Origin: Chloroflexota bacterium
GTDB taxonomy: Bacteria > Chloroflexota > UBA11872 > VXOZ01
NCBI GenBank assembly: GCA_028874195.1
Contig: JAPPLM010000042.1
Span: 1 to 64,000, forward strand
Direction of reading: 5' to 3'
DNA: 64,000 nt
Shown here one piece after another: positions 11,361 through 20,496 of the stretch. How positions within the stretch are numbered: position 1 is the first letter of the stretch; each line of letters opens with the position of its first letter. Position numbers and translations under genes: made by a program. The notes beneath the pieces were generated by a model. The model was not told the origin of the DNA, searched no databases, and worked only from the letters and a program-made list of their open reading frames with translations.

Positions 11361-11666
11361 TCAACTGCGCACATAATCCGCAATATATAGCAGCGTAATA
11401 CATGCGGCCGAAGCTTCCGCCGCGTGGAGCAGCCCCACCGGTGGGAAGATGGCGCCTATGTATTCCGCTGCGAGATGGCCCAACCAGAATCCCGCGAGCC
11501 CAATTCCCAAGTACCAGAACGTCGTGCGGTCGCCCCGCCCAAAGAAAACGTGATAGGCAGTCGACTCGAGGCTTGCCAACAAGAAGCCAAGGACCACCAC
11601 CGGTGGCGCCAGGGCGAGATAGTCGCCGAGTGTGTGCGAAAAGATCTCAACGTCAAGCAAGTTCAT
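11361..11666 (-). CDS. Small polytopic membrane protein, unknown
   Basis: 101 residues with three hydrophobic stretches at about 16-38, 48-66 and 72-98. I do not recognise a family. The codon pattern and its placement on the same strand between a cysteine desulfurase and the YtxH gene support a real gene. No catalytic motif is visible. Confidence 0.6.
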   Translation of the reverse strand: MNLLDVEIFSHTLGDYLALAPPVVVLGFLLASLESTAYHVFFGRGDRTTFWYLGIGLAGFWLGHLAAEYIGAIFPPVGLLHAAEASAACITLLYIADYVRS

Positions 11667-11747
11667 CGTAGGGTCAACCGGCAGAATCTATCGTCATTTG
11701 GAGTGAAACGCGGACGTTAGCTACCGCCAAGCACGTCGCTGGTTCGT

Positions 11748-12965
11748 TCAAGACAAGCCGCTACTTTCGAAAGCGACTGCTGTTTCCGCGCGCAAGGCAT
11801 GAACGGTACTATCCAAGATCTCAAGCGCAGCATTGATGTCTTCAGAGGTGGTCTCTTTGCCCAGGCTGAAGCGGAGCGCGCTGGCAGCCACTTCATCCGA
11901 CTTGCCGAGCGCGCGCAGCACGTGTGACGGTTCGACCGTGCCGGAGGTACATGCCGCGCCGTTCGAGACGTCTATGCCGGCCAAGTCCAGGCGCAGGAGG
12001 AGAATCTCATTTGAAATGCCGGGAAACGAGACGTTCGCGATGTTGGCGACGCGCCGGGTAGGGTGTCCGTTCTTCTGTGCCCAGGGTAGGCGGGTCTCGA
12101 TGCCTTGCTCCAACTGCTCGCGGAGCGCCTCGGCATGCGCGACGCGACTGGAGCGCTCTTCATGGGCGATGCGGAGCGCTGCTGCCATGCCGACGATTGC
12201 GGCGACGTTCTCAGTACCGGGGCGCTGCTCGCGTTCTTGACCGCCGCCGGCCATCAATGGTTGGAACGGTAGGCCGTGGCGCAAGACCAGGAGTCCCACA
12301 CCTTTCGGCCCATAGCATTTGTGGGCAGTGAGCGAAAGCGCATCCACGCCCCAAGCGGCAACGCTTACTTCCAGATTACCCATGGCTTGGATCGCGTCGG
12401 TGTGCAGCGGAACGTCGCGGCGCCGGCAAATTGACGCGATCTCCGGGACAGGCTCGGTGGTGCCGATTTCGTTGTTAACCGACATAATGGAGACGAGCAC
12501 TGTGCTGTCTGACAAGACCGCTGCCACGGCGCACGGGTCCACCAAGCCGTACTCGTCAACCGGCAGATACGTGACGCGGAAGCCTTCCGCTTCAAGCTGG
12601 GCGCACGCATGGAGCACGGCGTGGTGCTCGATCTGGCTGGTGATGACGTGGTTGCCCCGTCCTGCAGCCCGCTGCGCCCGGGCGATGCCGAGCACGGCGC
12701 AATTGTCGCTCTCGGTGCCGCCGCTCGTAAAGAGGATCTCGGTAGGTTGACACTCCAGAGTGGACGCGATTTGCTCGCGAGCGTCCTCTACCGCGCGCCG
12801 GGCGTGCCGTCCCGTTGCGTGCAAGCTGGAAGGGTTGCCATAGACATCGGTAAGATACGGGAGCATTGCCTCCACGACGCGTGGATCGAGCGGGCTCGTG
12901 GCGGCATAGTCCAGATAGATTCTGCGCTGTGGCATCACATTCACGGTATCAGAAGTCGCAGCCAT
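11748..12965 (-). CDS. Cysteine desulfurase (NifS/IscS class I)
   Basis: PLP enzyme that takes sulfur from cysteine for Fe-S clusters or tRNA thiolation. The 405-residue protein is complete: [23 protein letters not shown], the PLP lysine in LTAHKCYGPKG (Lys216), and the mobile-loop Cys in NGAACTSG (Cys339). An alternative ATG at 12935 would start at MPQRRIYLDY. It lacks the iscU/mnmA neighbours often seen. It is clearly more divergent than the broken iscS piece at 430-837. Confidence 0.93.
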   Translation of the reverse strand: MAATSDTVNVMPQRRIYLDYAATSPLDPRVVEAMLPYLTDVYGNPSSLHATGRHARRAVEDAREQIASTLECQPTEILFTSGGTESDNCAVLGIARAQRAAGRGNHVITSQIEHHAVLHACAQLEAEGFRVTYLPVDEYGLVDPCAVAAVLSDSTVLVSIMSVNNEIGTTEPVPEIASICRRRDVPLHTDAIQAMGNLEVSVAAWGVDALSLTAHKCYGPKGVGLLVLRHGLPFQPLMAGGGQEREQRPGTENVAAIVGMAAALRIAHEERSSRVAHAEALREQLEQGIETRLPWAQKNGHPTRRVANIANVSFPGISNEILLLRLDLAGIDVSNGAACTSGTVEPSHVLRALGKSDEVAASALRFSLGKETTSEDINAALEILDSTVHALRAETAVAFESSGLS

Positions 12966-13084
12966 AGGGGCTTACGCGAGCATTGAGCGCCTGACTTAGT
13001 CTGGGGAGAGGGCGTGAGAGCGGGTCGGCTTGGTGACGTTCAGCGAGATTACGTAGTGCCAGTAAGAAAACGTGGGTAGCGTAC

Positions 13085-13104
13085 GTTCATACTATAGCAT
13101 GAAC
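13085..13104. promoter_or_regulatory. Near-perfect 20-bp palindrome upstream of tpiA
   Basis: GTTCAT and ATGAAC arms flank a CTATAG core, with only one mismatched pair in the 20 bp. It lies 128 bp upstream of the tpiA start and 120 bp from the divergently placed cysteine desulfurase gene, and contains a TATAG that could be part of a -10 element. An operator is plausible. No repressor is identified. Confidence 0.3.
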
Positions 13105-13231
13105 TCGTTCTCTCGTGTTTGAATAGGCTGAACAGATCAGGGTGTCGGTGAAATTGCCGATGCTGCGGCAAGAAGATTGGGCTGCCTGGCAGCCAAGCTT
13201 TGCAAAATTGAGTGTTAAGGACAGAGGAAAT

Positions 13232-14011
13232 ATGCGAAAGTTTGTCATCGCCGGAAACTGGAAGATGCACAAGACCCTCCCTCAAGCCGTCGCGCTTGCA
13301 AGCGACATGAAAGAGGGGCTGCGCACACTGGAGGAAATCGACATAATTATTTGCCCGCCGTTCATAGCGCTTGATGGGGTGCGGGACGCGGTGCAGGGTA
13401 CCAAAATCTGCATCGGCGCGCAGAACATGCATTGGGAAGCCGAAGGGGCCTTTACGGGTGAAATATCTCCGCCGATGGTGCAGGATCTTTGCACCCATGT
13501 GATCATCGGTCACTCTGAACGGCGGAGCCACTTTGGGGAAGCTGATACCATGGTTAACCGCAAAGTCGTGGCGGCAATCGCGCACGGGCTGACCCCTATC
13601 GTCTGCGTGGGTGAGACCGACGACGAGAACCGGGCGGGCAAGACCCGCGAAGTGCTGGACCGCCAAACCACACGGGCGCTTGCAGGGCTATCCGCTCAAC
13701 AAGCCGCAGCGGCAATCGTGGCGTATGAGCCTGTGTGGGCCATTGGCACCGGCCGCGCCGCATCACCGGCAGAAGCGAACGAGACGATTGGTCTCGTCCG
13801 CGAAGTAATTGGGCGTGAATTCGATGCGCCAACGGCTGCGGCGATACGCATACTGTACGGTGGCAGCATCAATCCCGGCGTATGGCCCGACATCATTGCA
13901 CAGCCGGAAGTCGATGGCGGGTTGGTGGGCGGCGCAAGCCTGTTTGCCGAGGACTTCATCGCGCTTGCCGTTCAGACCCGTGCCGCCTACGCTGCGAGCT
14001 TGAGACCCTAG
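13232..14011 (+). CDS. tpiA: Triosephosphate isomerase
   Basis: Interconverts dihydroxyacetone phosphate and glyceraldehyde 3-phosphate. The 259-residue protein has GNWKMHKT at the N-terminus, catalytic His94 in GHSERR, catalytic Glu166 in AYEPVWAIGTG, and the phosphate-binding YGGSINP and GGASL. ATG 13232 follows AGAGGA; the in-frame extension upstream to 13142 lacks homology to the family and is rejected. It stands alone on the + strand, without gap or pgk beside it. Confidence 0.97.
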   Translation: MRKFVIAGNWKMHKTLPQAVALASDMKEGLRTLEEIDIIICPPFIALDGVRDAVQGTKICIGAQNMHWEAEGAFTGEISPPMVQDLCTHVIIGHSERRSHFGEADTMVNRKVVAAIAHGLTPIVCVGETDDENRAGKTREVLDRQTTRALAGLSAQQAAAAIVAYEPVWAIGTGRAASPAEANETIGLVREVIGREFDAPTAAAIRILYGGSINPGVWPDIIAQPEVDGGLVGGASLFAEDFIALAVQTRAAYAASLRP

Positions 14012-14164
14012 ATCGACGCCGACCTTTGCGGCTGCGGCTGTTCCCACGCGCAGGCATGATGGATGTCGTTTTTAGTATCGCTTGCTTTAGCTTGGTTGCT
14101 TGGCTGAGACCGGGAGCCGGGTAGTCGTCAGTCGTCCAGAAGCGATTATGCGCGGCAGCGCTGG

Positions 14165-16330
14165 CTACCCTGCTTCGATGCGCAGCACCGCAAACTGCGA
14201 GGGCGCCAGTGTGGTAATGATCAAGTTGTCGCGGGTACGCGCGGGCAGACCTTCCCAAACTTCCTCCGCGAACAGCCCCCCGTCACCGTTGGACGCTGCG
14301 CCGGCCACCTCGACTAAGATGTCCTGATCATTGCCGGCCCCGTTTAACAGAAGCAAGAGCATTGATCCCGAACCCCTGTACCAGTACCCGTACAACGTGC
14401 TGGGCGGCTGTACTATGAGGCGTTCCTGCACTATCCAGTACGGGTGCCAGGATGCATTGCCAAAGCCCAGGCTCAGGCGCAGTTCTTCCAAGCGGGCTAG
14501 GTCTGCCAAAGGAGCGAAAGGCGTTAATTCTTCCGGCCACAGCGAGGTATTGTGCACCGCCGCCAGACCGAATAACTCCTGGTCGGTCGTCAATCCTTCG
14601 CGCTCATAACCCCCAGCGCCAAGGCTGAAGAACGTATCGGCCGTAGGCACTTGGAAGAGCGTTGGTACCCTGTGGGTCACGTCGCCGTAGAGGTAGGGTA
14701 TTTGCTCGGGTTGCCAGCGTTTGGCGAGCGCCTCGTCGCTGAGACCACGAAAAAGAATAGACCGGTAGACGTTAAGTCCCGTTACGAGCAGATCGGCATA
14801 GCTATGAATCATGCTCCAGGGCATTGGCGAGTGCGCTATCACGATGCCGTCTTCATCTCTCTCGCGCAGGCCGCCGTGAAAAAGCGCATAGAGGCGACGC
14901 AAGAGTTCGCGCCGGCCCTGGATGTCCAGTGCGGCCCCGGCGCCCGCACGGCGTTCATTTCGGAGTAGCGACCGTACCGTCGGCTCACCGATGAGCACAT
15001 TCACGCCGTCTATTGAAAACTTCTCGGCAAATGCGCGCACAGCCTGTTCGAAAAATGCGGCCGTAGCTTCTGTGTGAAACATCGCCGAGACCCGATCGGC
15101 AGGCGCTCGCGACACGTTTATGATATTCGTTTGGATCGGCCGCGGCATGTCTGAAATAACCTCTGCCGCTCCGGGGGCCTTGAAGGAAAGCATATCAGCG
15201 GAGATGGTGGGGATCACCATCAAGCCGGTGTCGTGGGTCAGGCTTACCAGGTCGTGAAACGCGCCTTCATGCTCCGAGCTCGCGAAGTGCGGAAACCCCG
15301 GCACGTCCGACCAGCCATCCTCCAGGATGATTGCCTCTGTGCCCTGATCACGCAGTGACTCAAGCGTGCTGCGCGTATCGCCGGTCGCGCGCATGGGAAA
15401 TTGCGTCACCATGCGGCTGTCTTCCGGCCACCACTCGGCGCGGGCAGGCTTGATGGCGCTCCTCCGGCTCTCCGGCGGCCGTACCGGAGTCGGCTGCAAG
15501 CCAAAGTCGAGATGCACGGTGTCCGGCATGTCGAGCGGCGCGGTGATGAAGTCCACCAGGAGACGCATGGCTCCCTCTACCGGCCGCAATTGAATTTGGA
15601 TCGTGGGTTCCTGGCGTTGCTGGTCAGCCAATTGCTCGGTGAACCAGACAAGGCCCCGGTCAGGATTTCCCACCCAGAATAGCGGCGTAATCTCTCCCGA
15701 CCAACCGTTATCGGGAATGCGGCCGCCTCCCCAAATGGACTGTCGTCCTTCTATCAATCTGCCGATTTCCAGTGAGGAGTAGGTGAGGGCGGCAGCGCCC
15801 AGCAGGTGATGCGCGTAGTGGGTTGTCTCGCCACGGAGGATTGGAATGTCGAGCAGAATGGAGTCAATGGTAACGATGCCTTGTGGGATGAGGCTTACGC
15901 GAAAGCGGCACGCGCCGTCGTAACTGATGGTTACACGCGTTTGCGCAATCAGATCGCCCGCGTTGCCCCGCGCCAGCAACTCTACTGTCGTGGCGTCCAC
16001 CGAGACCGTGCGCGCGCGCTGCCAGACGAGCAATTCTTCCTGGACGCGGATATCAAGATTGATAGCGTCGAAGAGGAACTCGGGGCCGCTAACTTCCAGA
16101 CTTGTCGGAAACGGACCGGCATCGAACCGATAGCGGTGGCCGGCAACTTCAATCGCCGTGCCGCGCACAACCATTGGCACCCATGGTGGCGGCAATGGCG
16201 CCGCGGCCAAGCCCTGCTGAATAGACTTGAGCGGGTCGCGACCGCGGGCCGGCCCGCCGCAGGCGGCTAAACCGAGTGCGGCGCCGCTAACCAATAGTTC
16301 GCGACGGCTTAAGTGAGGTAGACGTTCCAT
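14165..16330 (-). CDS. Tat-exported lipoprotein, glycoside hydrolase-like (DUF6067/GH123-related)
   Basis: A 721-residue secreted protein. The N-terminus has a twin-arginine motif (SRRELL) and a lipobox LAAC with Cys24, so it should be an exported lipoprotein. A beta-rich N-terminal half is followed by PLFWVGNPDRGLVWF, the block I associate with DUF6067/GH123-like glycosidases. A TIM-barrel region (ILEDGWSDVPGFP ... GLMVIPTIS) and a C-terminal beta domain follow. The substrate is unknown; extracellular glycan breakdown is inferred. It converges on tpiA with no obvious terminator between them. Confidence 0.65.
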   Translation of the reverse strand: MERLPHLSRRELLVSGAALGLAACGGPARGRDPLKSIQQGLAAAPLPPPWVPMVVRGTAIEVAGHRYRFDAGPFPTSLEVSGPEFLFDAINLDIRVQEELLVWQRARTVSVDATTVELLARGNAGDLIAQTRVTISYDGACRFRVSLIPQGIVTIDSILLDIPILRGETTHYAHHLLGAAALTYSSLEIGRLIEGRQSIWGGGRIPDNGWSGEITPLFWVGNPDRGLVWFTEQLADQQRQEPTIQIQLRPVEGAMRLLVDFITAPLDMPDTVHLDFGLQPTPVRPPESRRSAIKPARAEWWPEDSRMVTQFPMRATGDTRSTLESLRDQGTEAIILEDGWSDVPGFPHFASSEHEGAFHDLVSLTHDTGLMVIPTISADMLSFKAPGAAEVISDMPRPIQTNIINVSRAPADRVSAMFHTEATAAFFEQAVRAFAEKFSIDGVNVLIGEPTVRSLLRNERRAGAGAALDIQGRRELLRRLYALFHGGLRERDEDGIVIAHSPMPWSMIHSYADLLVTGLNVYRSILFRGLSDEALAKRWQPEQIPYLYGDVTHRVPTLFQVPTADTFFSLGAGGYEREGLTTDQELFGLAAVHNTSLWPEELTPFAPLADLARLEELRLSLGFGNASWHPYWIVQERLIVQPPSTLYGYWYRGSGSMLLLLLNGAGNDQDILVEVAGAASNGDGGLFAEEVWEGLPARTRDNLIITTLAPSQFAVLRIEAG

Positions 16331-16458
16331 CGGCTATTTCCACTATGCGCTTCCGCAGAATGCGGTCGGTAGCCTTAAGGTCTATGGGGTGGATGCGGAA
16401 CAATTCAGGCAGCACTATCGATTAGGCGGCATGGGGTCAAGAACTGCCAAAGTGCCTA

Positions 16459-16893
16459 CTAATCCGACTCCTGCTCCCCAGGCAATTCGTAGTTCAACTG
16501 CCAGTGGATGCCGAACTTGTCGGTGCATGACCCGAAGTACGCGCCCCAAAACATCTCTGCCAGCGGCATGTTTACGGTCCCGCTTTCGGAGAGTTTGGCA
16601 AACACTTCATCAGTTTCTTCTCTGCTTGCGGGCGTATAAGAGAGGGAGACATTGTTGCCGGGAGTGAGCGGTTGGGGATAATTCGAAGGCGTGTCACTGC
16701 CCATCAGGATGCTATCGCCAAGCGAAATTGTCGCATGCATGATCCTGTCCCCATCTGACTCGGGTACTCCCATGTCACCCGGGCCGTCGGCGAATGTCTG
16801 AACGATCAGGTATTCGCCGCCAAAAACGGAGCGGTAAAAGTCGAAAGCTTCGCGGCAGTTGTCTGCGAATGTCAGATACACATTGAGTGGCAT
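16459..16893 (-). CDS. VOC/PhnB-like glyoxalase-fold protein
   Basis: About 144 residues in the two-module VOC fold of the PhnB/YqcI type: VYLTFADNCREAFDFYRSVFGG, GDRIMHATISLGDSILMGSD, and the end DKFGIHWQLNYELP. This subgroup is mostly of unknown substrate. ATG 16893 has GGAGAA just upstream; the longer frame to 16968 is unlikely. Single gene between convergent or divergent neighbours. Confidence 0.85.
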   Translation of the reverse strand: MPLNVYLTFADNCREAFDFYRSVFGGEYLIVQTFADGPGDMGVPESDGDRIMHATISLGDSILMGSDTPSNYPQPLTPGNNVSLSYTPASREETDEVFAKLSESGTVNMPLAEMFWGAYFGSCTDKFGIHWQLNYELPGEQESD

Positions 16894-17177
16894 GAGGTTC
16901 TCCAATCCACTGATTCTGTGCCCGCAAAGCGTCTGCCTGCATGGGCTGTGAACGGCTGGTTGGGGCAACGCTGCGTTTCACGGGTTGGCGCAAACGCGCT
17001 GCCTGCCCCTTAATTTCAGTCTACCGCAAATGTGACCGCCGTGGTCGAGAGCGGTCCCTGAAGATGCCGCTTACGCGCATAGACGCCATGCAATCCGTCG
17101 CTTAGAATGGGAGCACCCAATTCCAGTCGCAGTGCAGAGTTGCACACTTGGGAATCAGCAACAAAGGAGTAGGCGTG

Positions 17178-17999
17178 ATGTCCAAACAAACTCAGGCGGA
17201 ATCTTCCTACACCATGGGCTATGGGGAAGAATTCTTGCAAATGCTCGATAGACGCAGCGCCCAAACCAACGCGGCGCGGCTGCTTCCCCATCTCACGCCG
17301 GGCCAAAGGCTGCTGGACTTTGGCTGTGGGCCGGGCACAATCTCCGTTGGTCTAGCCAAGGCGGTAGAGCCGGGTGAATTCCACGGCATCGACATGGAAG
17401 AGTCCCAAATCGCTATCGCCCGTGGTGCTGCTGAGGCCGGCGGTCACGCAAACGCGACGTTTCACGTGGGAGACGTGACCGATCTGTCTTTCGATGATGA
17501 CTATTTTGACGTGGCCTTTTGCCACACCGTGCTCACCCACGTCCCGAATACCGCCGCGGCGCTCAGCGAGGCGAAACGGGTCTTGAAACCGGGCGGCCTC
17601 ATCTTCAGCCGCGAGCTCATCGTCTCCGCTTCCTTCATCGAGCCGGGAGAGGACAGGATGCGGTCTGCCTGGAACACGTTTGCCAAGCTGCTTGCGGGCA
17701 ACGGCGGCCATCCGGAAATTGGCAAAGAGCTAGGGGCGCACTTCCTTACGGCTGGGTTTGTTGATGTGCGCGGGAGCGCTTCTTTTGACTCGTTTGGCAC
17801 AGCACAGGACGTGGGGTTCTTTTCTCAGTTTGTGAAGGACTGGTTCATCGCCCCCGAGATCGTGGATGTGGCAACGAAGCACGGTCTGGCCACGCGTGAG
17901 CAGTTCGACGAGTGGCGCAACGATCTTGACGAGTGGAAAGGCCTCCCCGGCGGCATGGCAGCCCTGGCGTTTGGCGAATGTATGGGGACGAAGGCCTAA
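17178..17999 (+). CDS. Class I SAM-dependent methyltransferase
   Basis: A 273-residue methyltransferase with motif I LLDFGCGPGTISVGLA, the acidic GIDMEESQ, motif IV-like FDVAFCHTVLTHVPN, and RVLKPGGLIFSRE. The C-terminal extension contains FSQFVKDWFIAPEI. The closest style is the UbiE/arsenite-type small-molecule methyltransferase group, but the substrate is not readable. ATG 17178 is chosen because AAAGGAG lies 8 nt upstream. Confidence 0.85.
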   Translation: MSKQTQAESSYTMGYGEEFLQMLDRRSAQTNAARLLPHLTPGQRLLDFGCGPGTISVGLAKAVEPGEFHGIDMEESQIAIARGAAEAGGHANATFHVGDVTDLSFDDDYFDVAFCHTVLTHVPNTAAALSEAKRVLKPGGLIFSRELIVSASFIEPGEDRMRSAWNTFAKLLAGNGGHPEIGKELGAHFLTAGFVDVRGSASFDSFGTAQDVGFFSQFVKDWFIAPEIVDVATKHGLATREQFDEWRNDLDEWKGLPGGMAALAFGECMGTKA

Positions 18000-18100
18000 G
18001 GCACGCTTGAGCTCGCTTAAGTTCACCCAGCCACACCTAGCGCAATGCCCGCGCCGCATGCGCACGTTTGCCTAATCAGGAGCAGAATACTCCTTGGTAT

Positions 18101-18244
18101 GAGACCTTTGCATAGCTCCGTCATTCCGGCAAAAGCCGGAATCCAGAAGTTCGTGGGCAGGCTACGGTTGCCAGCTATGAAGCCAATGTTCACCCCCATT
18201 CCGTCTTTCCTCCATCAAGGGTGAAGGGGTTTCGCAAAGGTTTC
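18101..18244. mobile_element. 144-bp MITE with terminal inverted repeats and target duplication
   Basis: The left end GAGACCTTTGCATAGC (18101-18116) and the inverted right end GTTTCGCAAAGGTTTC (18229-18244) match as GARACCTTTGC. Both ends are flanked by the same TTGGTAT (18094-18100 and 18245-18251), a 7-8 bp target duplication. There is no coding capacity. Inside is the hairpin ATTCCGGC-AAAA-GCCGGAAT (18123-18142), related to the element inside the glycosyltransferase gene at 44.8 kb. It lies 36 bp from the 3' end of the scramblase-like gene. Confidence 0.65.
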
Positions 18245-18279
18245 TTGGTATGGAGAAGTTTAACGGGTAGCGCGCACGC

Positions 18280-18870
18280 CTACTTCTCAAAGAAGTCGAG
18301 ATCGATCGAGATGGCGCTTGCGAGCATGAGCAGCGCAAAGTCCTGGTCCGTCCGGCTGGTGTCCACCTCTACCTTGAAGGTGTCGGCGTCGGTAAACGCC
18401 TCCCGGCCGAGACCGCTCCACTGCTTCGTCACGCGGCCGATTTCCTGTCCTTGTTGATAGACCATGAAGGTGAAGGGCCGGAAGATTGGGCCGCGCATCT
18501 CTGCGACTATTCTGCCGGTTGCGTCCATCAGGTCGAATTTGCGATTCAGGAATGAAAACCGCCGCTGCATCGAGCCGATGCGCTGCCCCGTGCCGTCGTT
18601 GACGTGCAGGTGCGATAGGAACCAGAAGAAGCTCCGGCTGGCGTTGATGACTTCCGTGTTGTCCCTGTCGACAACGTGGATTGTCAGCGGCCGGTGCGAA
18701 CTGAGAAACGAGCGTCCCAGCAAGCCCGATTCCTCGAAGGCGTAGAGGAGCTGCTCTCCGCTGGGAGTCCTCACGCTGTAGCGATTCTTGGTCTCGAAGC
18801 CCGTAAAGACTTCCAGGTGCTCTATTTCTTGCCTCACGTAGAGTTCCGAGTGCTGGGAGAGATCGATCAT
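18280..18870 (-). CDS. Phospholipid scramblase-like (LURP-one/Tubby-type) protein
   Basis: A 196-residue beta-rich protein of the scramblase-related family, with features such as RYSVRTPSGEQLLYAFEES, RPLTIHVVDRDNTEVI, RRFSFLNRKFDLMDATGRIVAEM and GQEIGRVTKQW, ending in a hydrophobic helix (FALLMLASAISIDLDFF). Bacterial members are of unknown role; lipid binding is the usual guess. Monocistronic on the - strand, immediately downstream of a lipoprotein gene and a ~390-bp gap. Confidence 0.7.
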   Translation of the reverse strand: MIDLSQHSELYVRQEIEHLEVFTGFETKNRYSVRTPSGEQLLYAFEESGLLGRSFLSSHRPLTIHVVDRDNTEVINASRSFFWFLSHLHVNDGTGQRIGSMQRRFSFLNRKFDLMDATGRIVAEMRGPIFRPFTFMVYQQGQEIGRVTKQWSGLGREAFTDADTFKVEVDTSRTDQDFALLMLASAISIDLDFFEK

Positions 18871-19258
18871 GTGGCCTCCAATGCCCCAGTCTGTGGGGCT
18901 ACTGAATCATTGAATGTGCTGAACTCACCAAATTAGAAAACAGAGCGAAAAAGGGGGAAAATACCCTCACTGCAGAGGCAGGGCTAACGAACGGAATACA
19001 CAAAACATTGAGGGCGCGAGATATGCGAGAAAGGCGTAGGCTAGCTTAGCTCAATTATACTCTCTCCAAGCTGCTGTCGTCTCTCCTGAACAGCCTGACG
19101 CCACGCACCCACGGCACACAAATAGACTGTTAAGTCCTGCCAGCGGTCGCACACAATATCACGATTCGCAGTTGGCTTCTTGATGAAAAGAGGCGCAGAG
19201 GCTCGCGTTTGCTGGCGATCCCGCACCAGGAGAGCGTCTTGCTAATGCACGGGCTTGA
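18871..19258. other. Gene-free interval
   Basis: 388 bases between the scramblase-like gene and the lipoprotein gene. A 61-codon frame at 19041-19226 lacks a ribosome site and any recognisable sequence. No hairpin with T-run, tRNA or repeat stood out. Confidence 0.5.
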
Positions 19259-20413
19259 CTAACGAGCGATAAACGACTGACTATTCTCCCCGTTTATGCT
19301 CACGGTATACTCCAAACCTTTCTCAAAGTCGGAACCGAGCGGGACCACGGTCTCGATAATGGGATCGTTGGCGGTGCAGGCAATGTCCTTCTCGACGACG
19401 CGGTGGTGGGTGATGCGGACGTCAATTGCGTTGGAGTTGTCCCGCCGGATCTCGTAACCGTTGAAGTGTGAGCAACTGCTGCTAGGCATGCCGGAAACTA
19501 CGCGCAGTTGGTATGCTTGTGGGTCGCTCCCCAGCACCTCGAGTGCCGCGTGTTCAATGGGCGACTCTCGAAGAGCGGAAGCGGGAAAGTCGGGTCGCGG
19601 AAGGGAGATTGTCGACATGACACGATCGTTGACGATGATGCGGTAAGCCTGCTCCGAGTGCAGCGCAGCCAAGATGGGCAGGACTGTGTCGAACTCTACC
19701 ACCTGCTCTTGGCACGGTATGGCCCATTTCGTCGTCGGCGGCTGCATCAGCGTGACTGTTGCAATGATGTCGGTACCCTCAACCCGCAGTTCCTCGCTGC
19801 CGGGGCGGGCGCAGCCTTCGATAGTTGACTGGTAGTACGCGACCTGCAGAAAGTGCTCCGGTTCGTTTGGAAGCAAGTTGGCCCAGATGACCGGCGCCGG
19901 CGCTTCCACCCACGTGCGCCAGTCCTGCCCTTCCTCCACCTGGTCGGGCGGCGGTTCCACCAGAATGAGAAGCATATCGACCTTGCTGGGATTGCCGCCG
20001 GTAATCACCTCATAGGCCGTACCGTTCGTGAAGGCCAACCGGCCGTCGGATTCAACAATCCTGGCCTGGATCGCATAGGTATTTCGGGAATTTATGTCCT
20101 CCCGGCTGTACTCCACCCTAAACGCAATGGGCACCTGACCGGGGTTCTCAATAGTCTGCCGCGCAATCAGCGGCGCCGCCGTATCTTGCAACGCCACATC
20201 ATACAAGCTCACGATCAGCTTCGCCCCCGGCGTCAGCGCAATCCGCTCCCGATACGTCACCGACCCACTCAACGCCGCATCCGCCTCCCGCCCGGACGGT
20301 ATTTCCAAAGTCCCACCAGACGGCCTCGGTGCGGTCTGACAACTAAGTGCAACAAGCATGAGGGCGACACTGATAACCCAAAGAAGTAAGCGATTGTTTA
20401 ATTTGGCACCCAC
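19259..20413 (-). CDS. YbaY-type lipoprotein
   Basis: A 384-residue exported lipoprotein: hydrophobic signal with lipobox ALSC (Cys25), then the YbaY/YscW-like domain LSGSVTYRERIALTPGAKLIVSLYDVALQDTAAPLIARQTI (about residues 48-90), which is characteristic. Such domains occur in envelope lipoproteins of unknown function. The C-terminal part has four Cys that could pair. It is 83 bp downstream of hsdR on the same strand and marks the left border of the defence island. Confidence 0.75.
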   Translation of the reverse strand: MGAKLNNRLLLWVISVALMLVALSCQTAPRPSGGTLEIPSGREADAALSGSVTYRERIALTPGAKLIVSLYDVALQDTAAPLIARQTIENPGQVPIAFRVEYSREDINSRNTYAIQARIVESDGRLAFTNGTAYEVITGGNPSKVDMLLILVEPPPDQVEEGQDWRTWVEAPAPVIWANLLPNEPEHFLQVAYYQSTIEGCARPGSEELRVEGTDIIATVTLMQPPTTKWAIPCQEQVVEFDTVLPILAALHSEQAYRIIVNDRVMSTISLPRPDFPASALRESPIEHAALEVLGSDPQAYQLRVVSGMPSSSCSHFNGYEIRRDNSNAIDVRITHHRVVEKDIACTANDPIIETVVPLGSDFEKGLEYTVSINGENSQSFIAR

Positions 20414-20496
20414 GTTCAGTTCCGTTGAAAGACTGGAAATTACAGGGCATCAGCCGCTCCCAGACTTGCAGGTCCTACAACACACAAGGGATGCAG

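Noticed and set aside
19041-19226. 61-codon - frame
   Set aside because: No ribosome site, no recognisable sequence and weak coding pattern.
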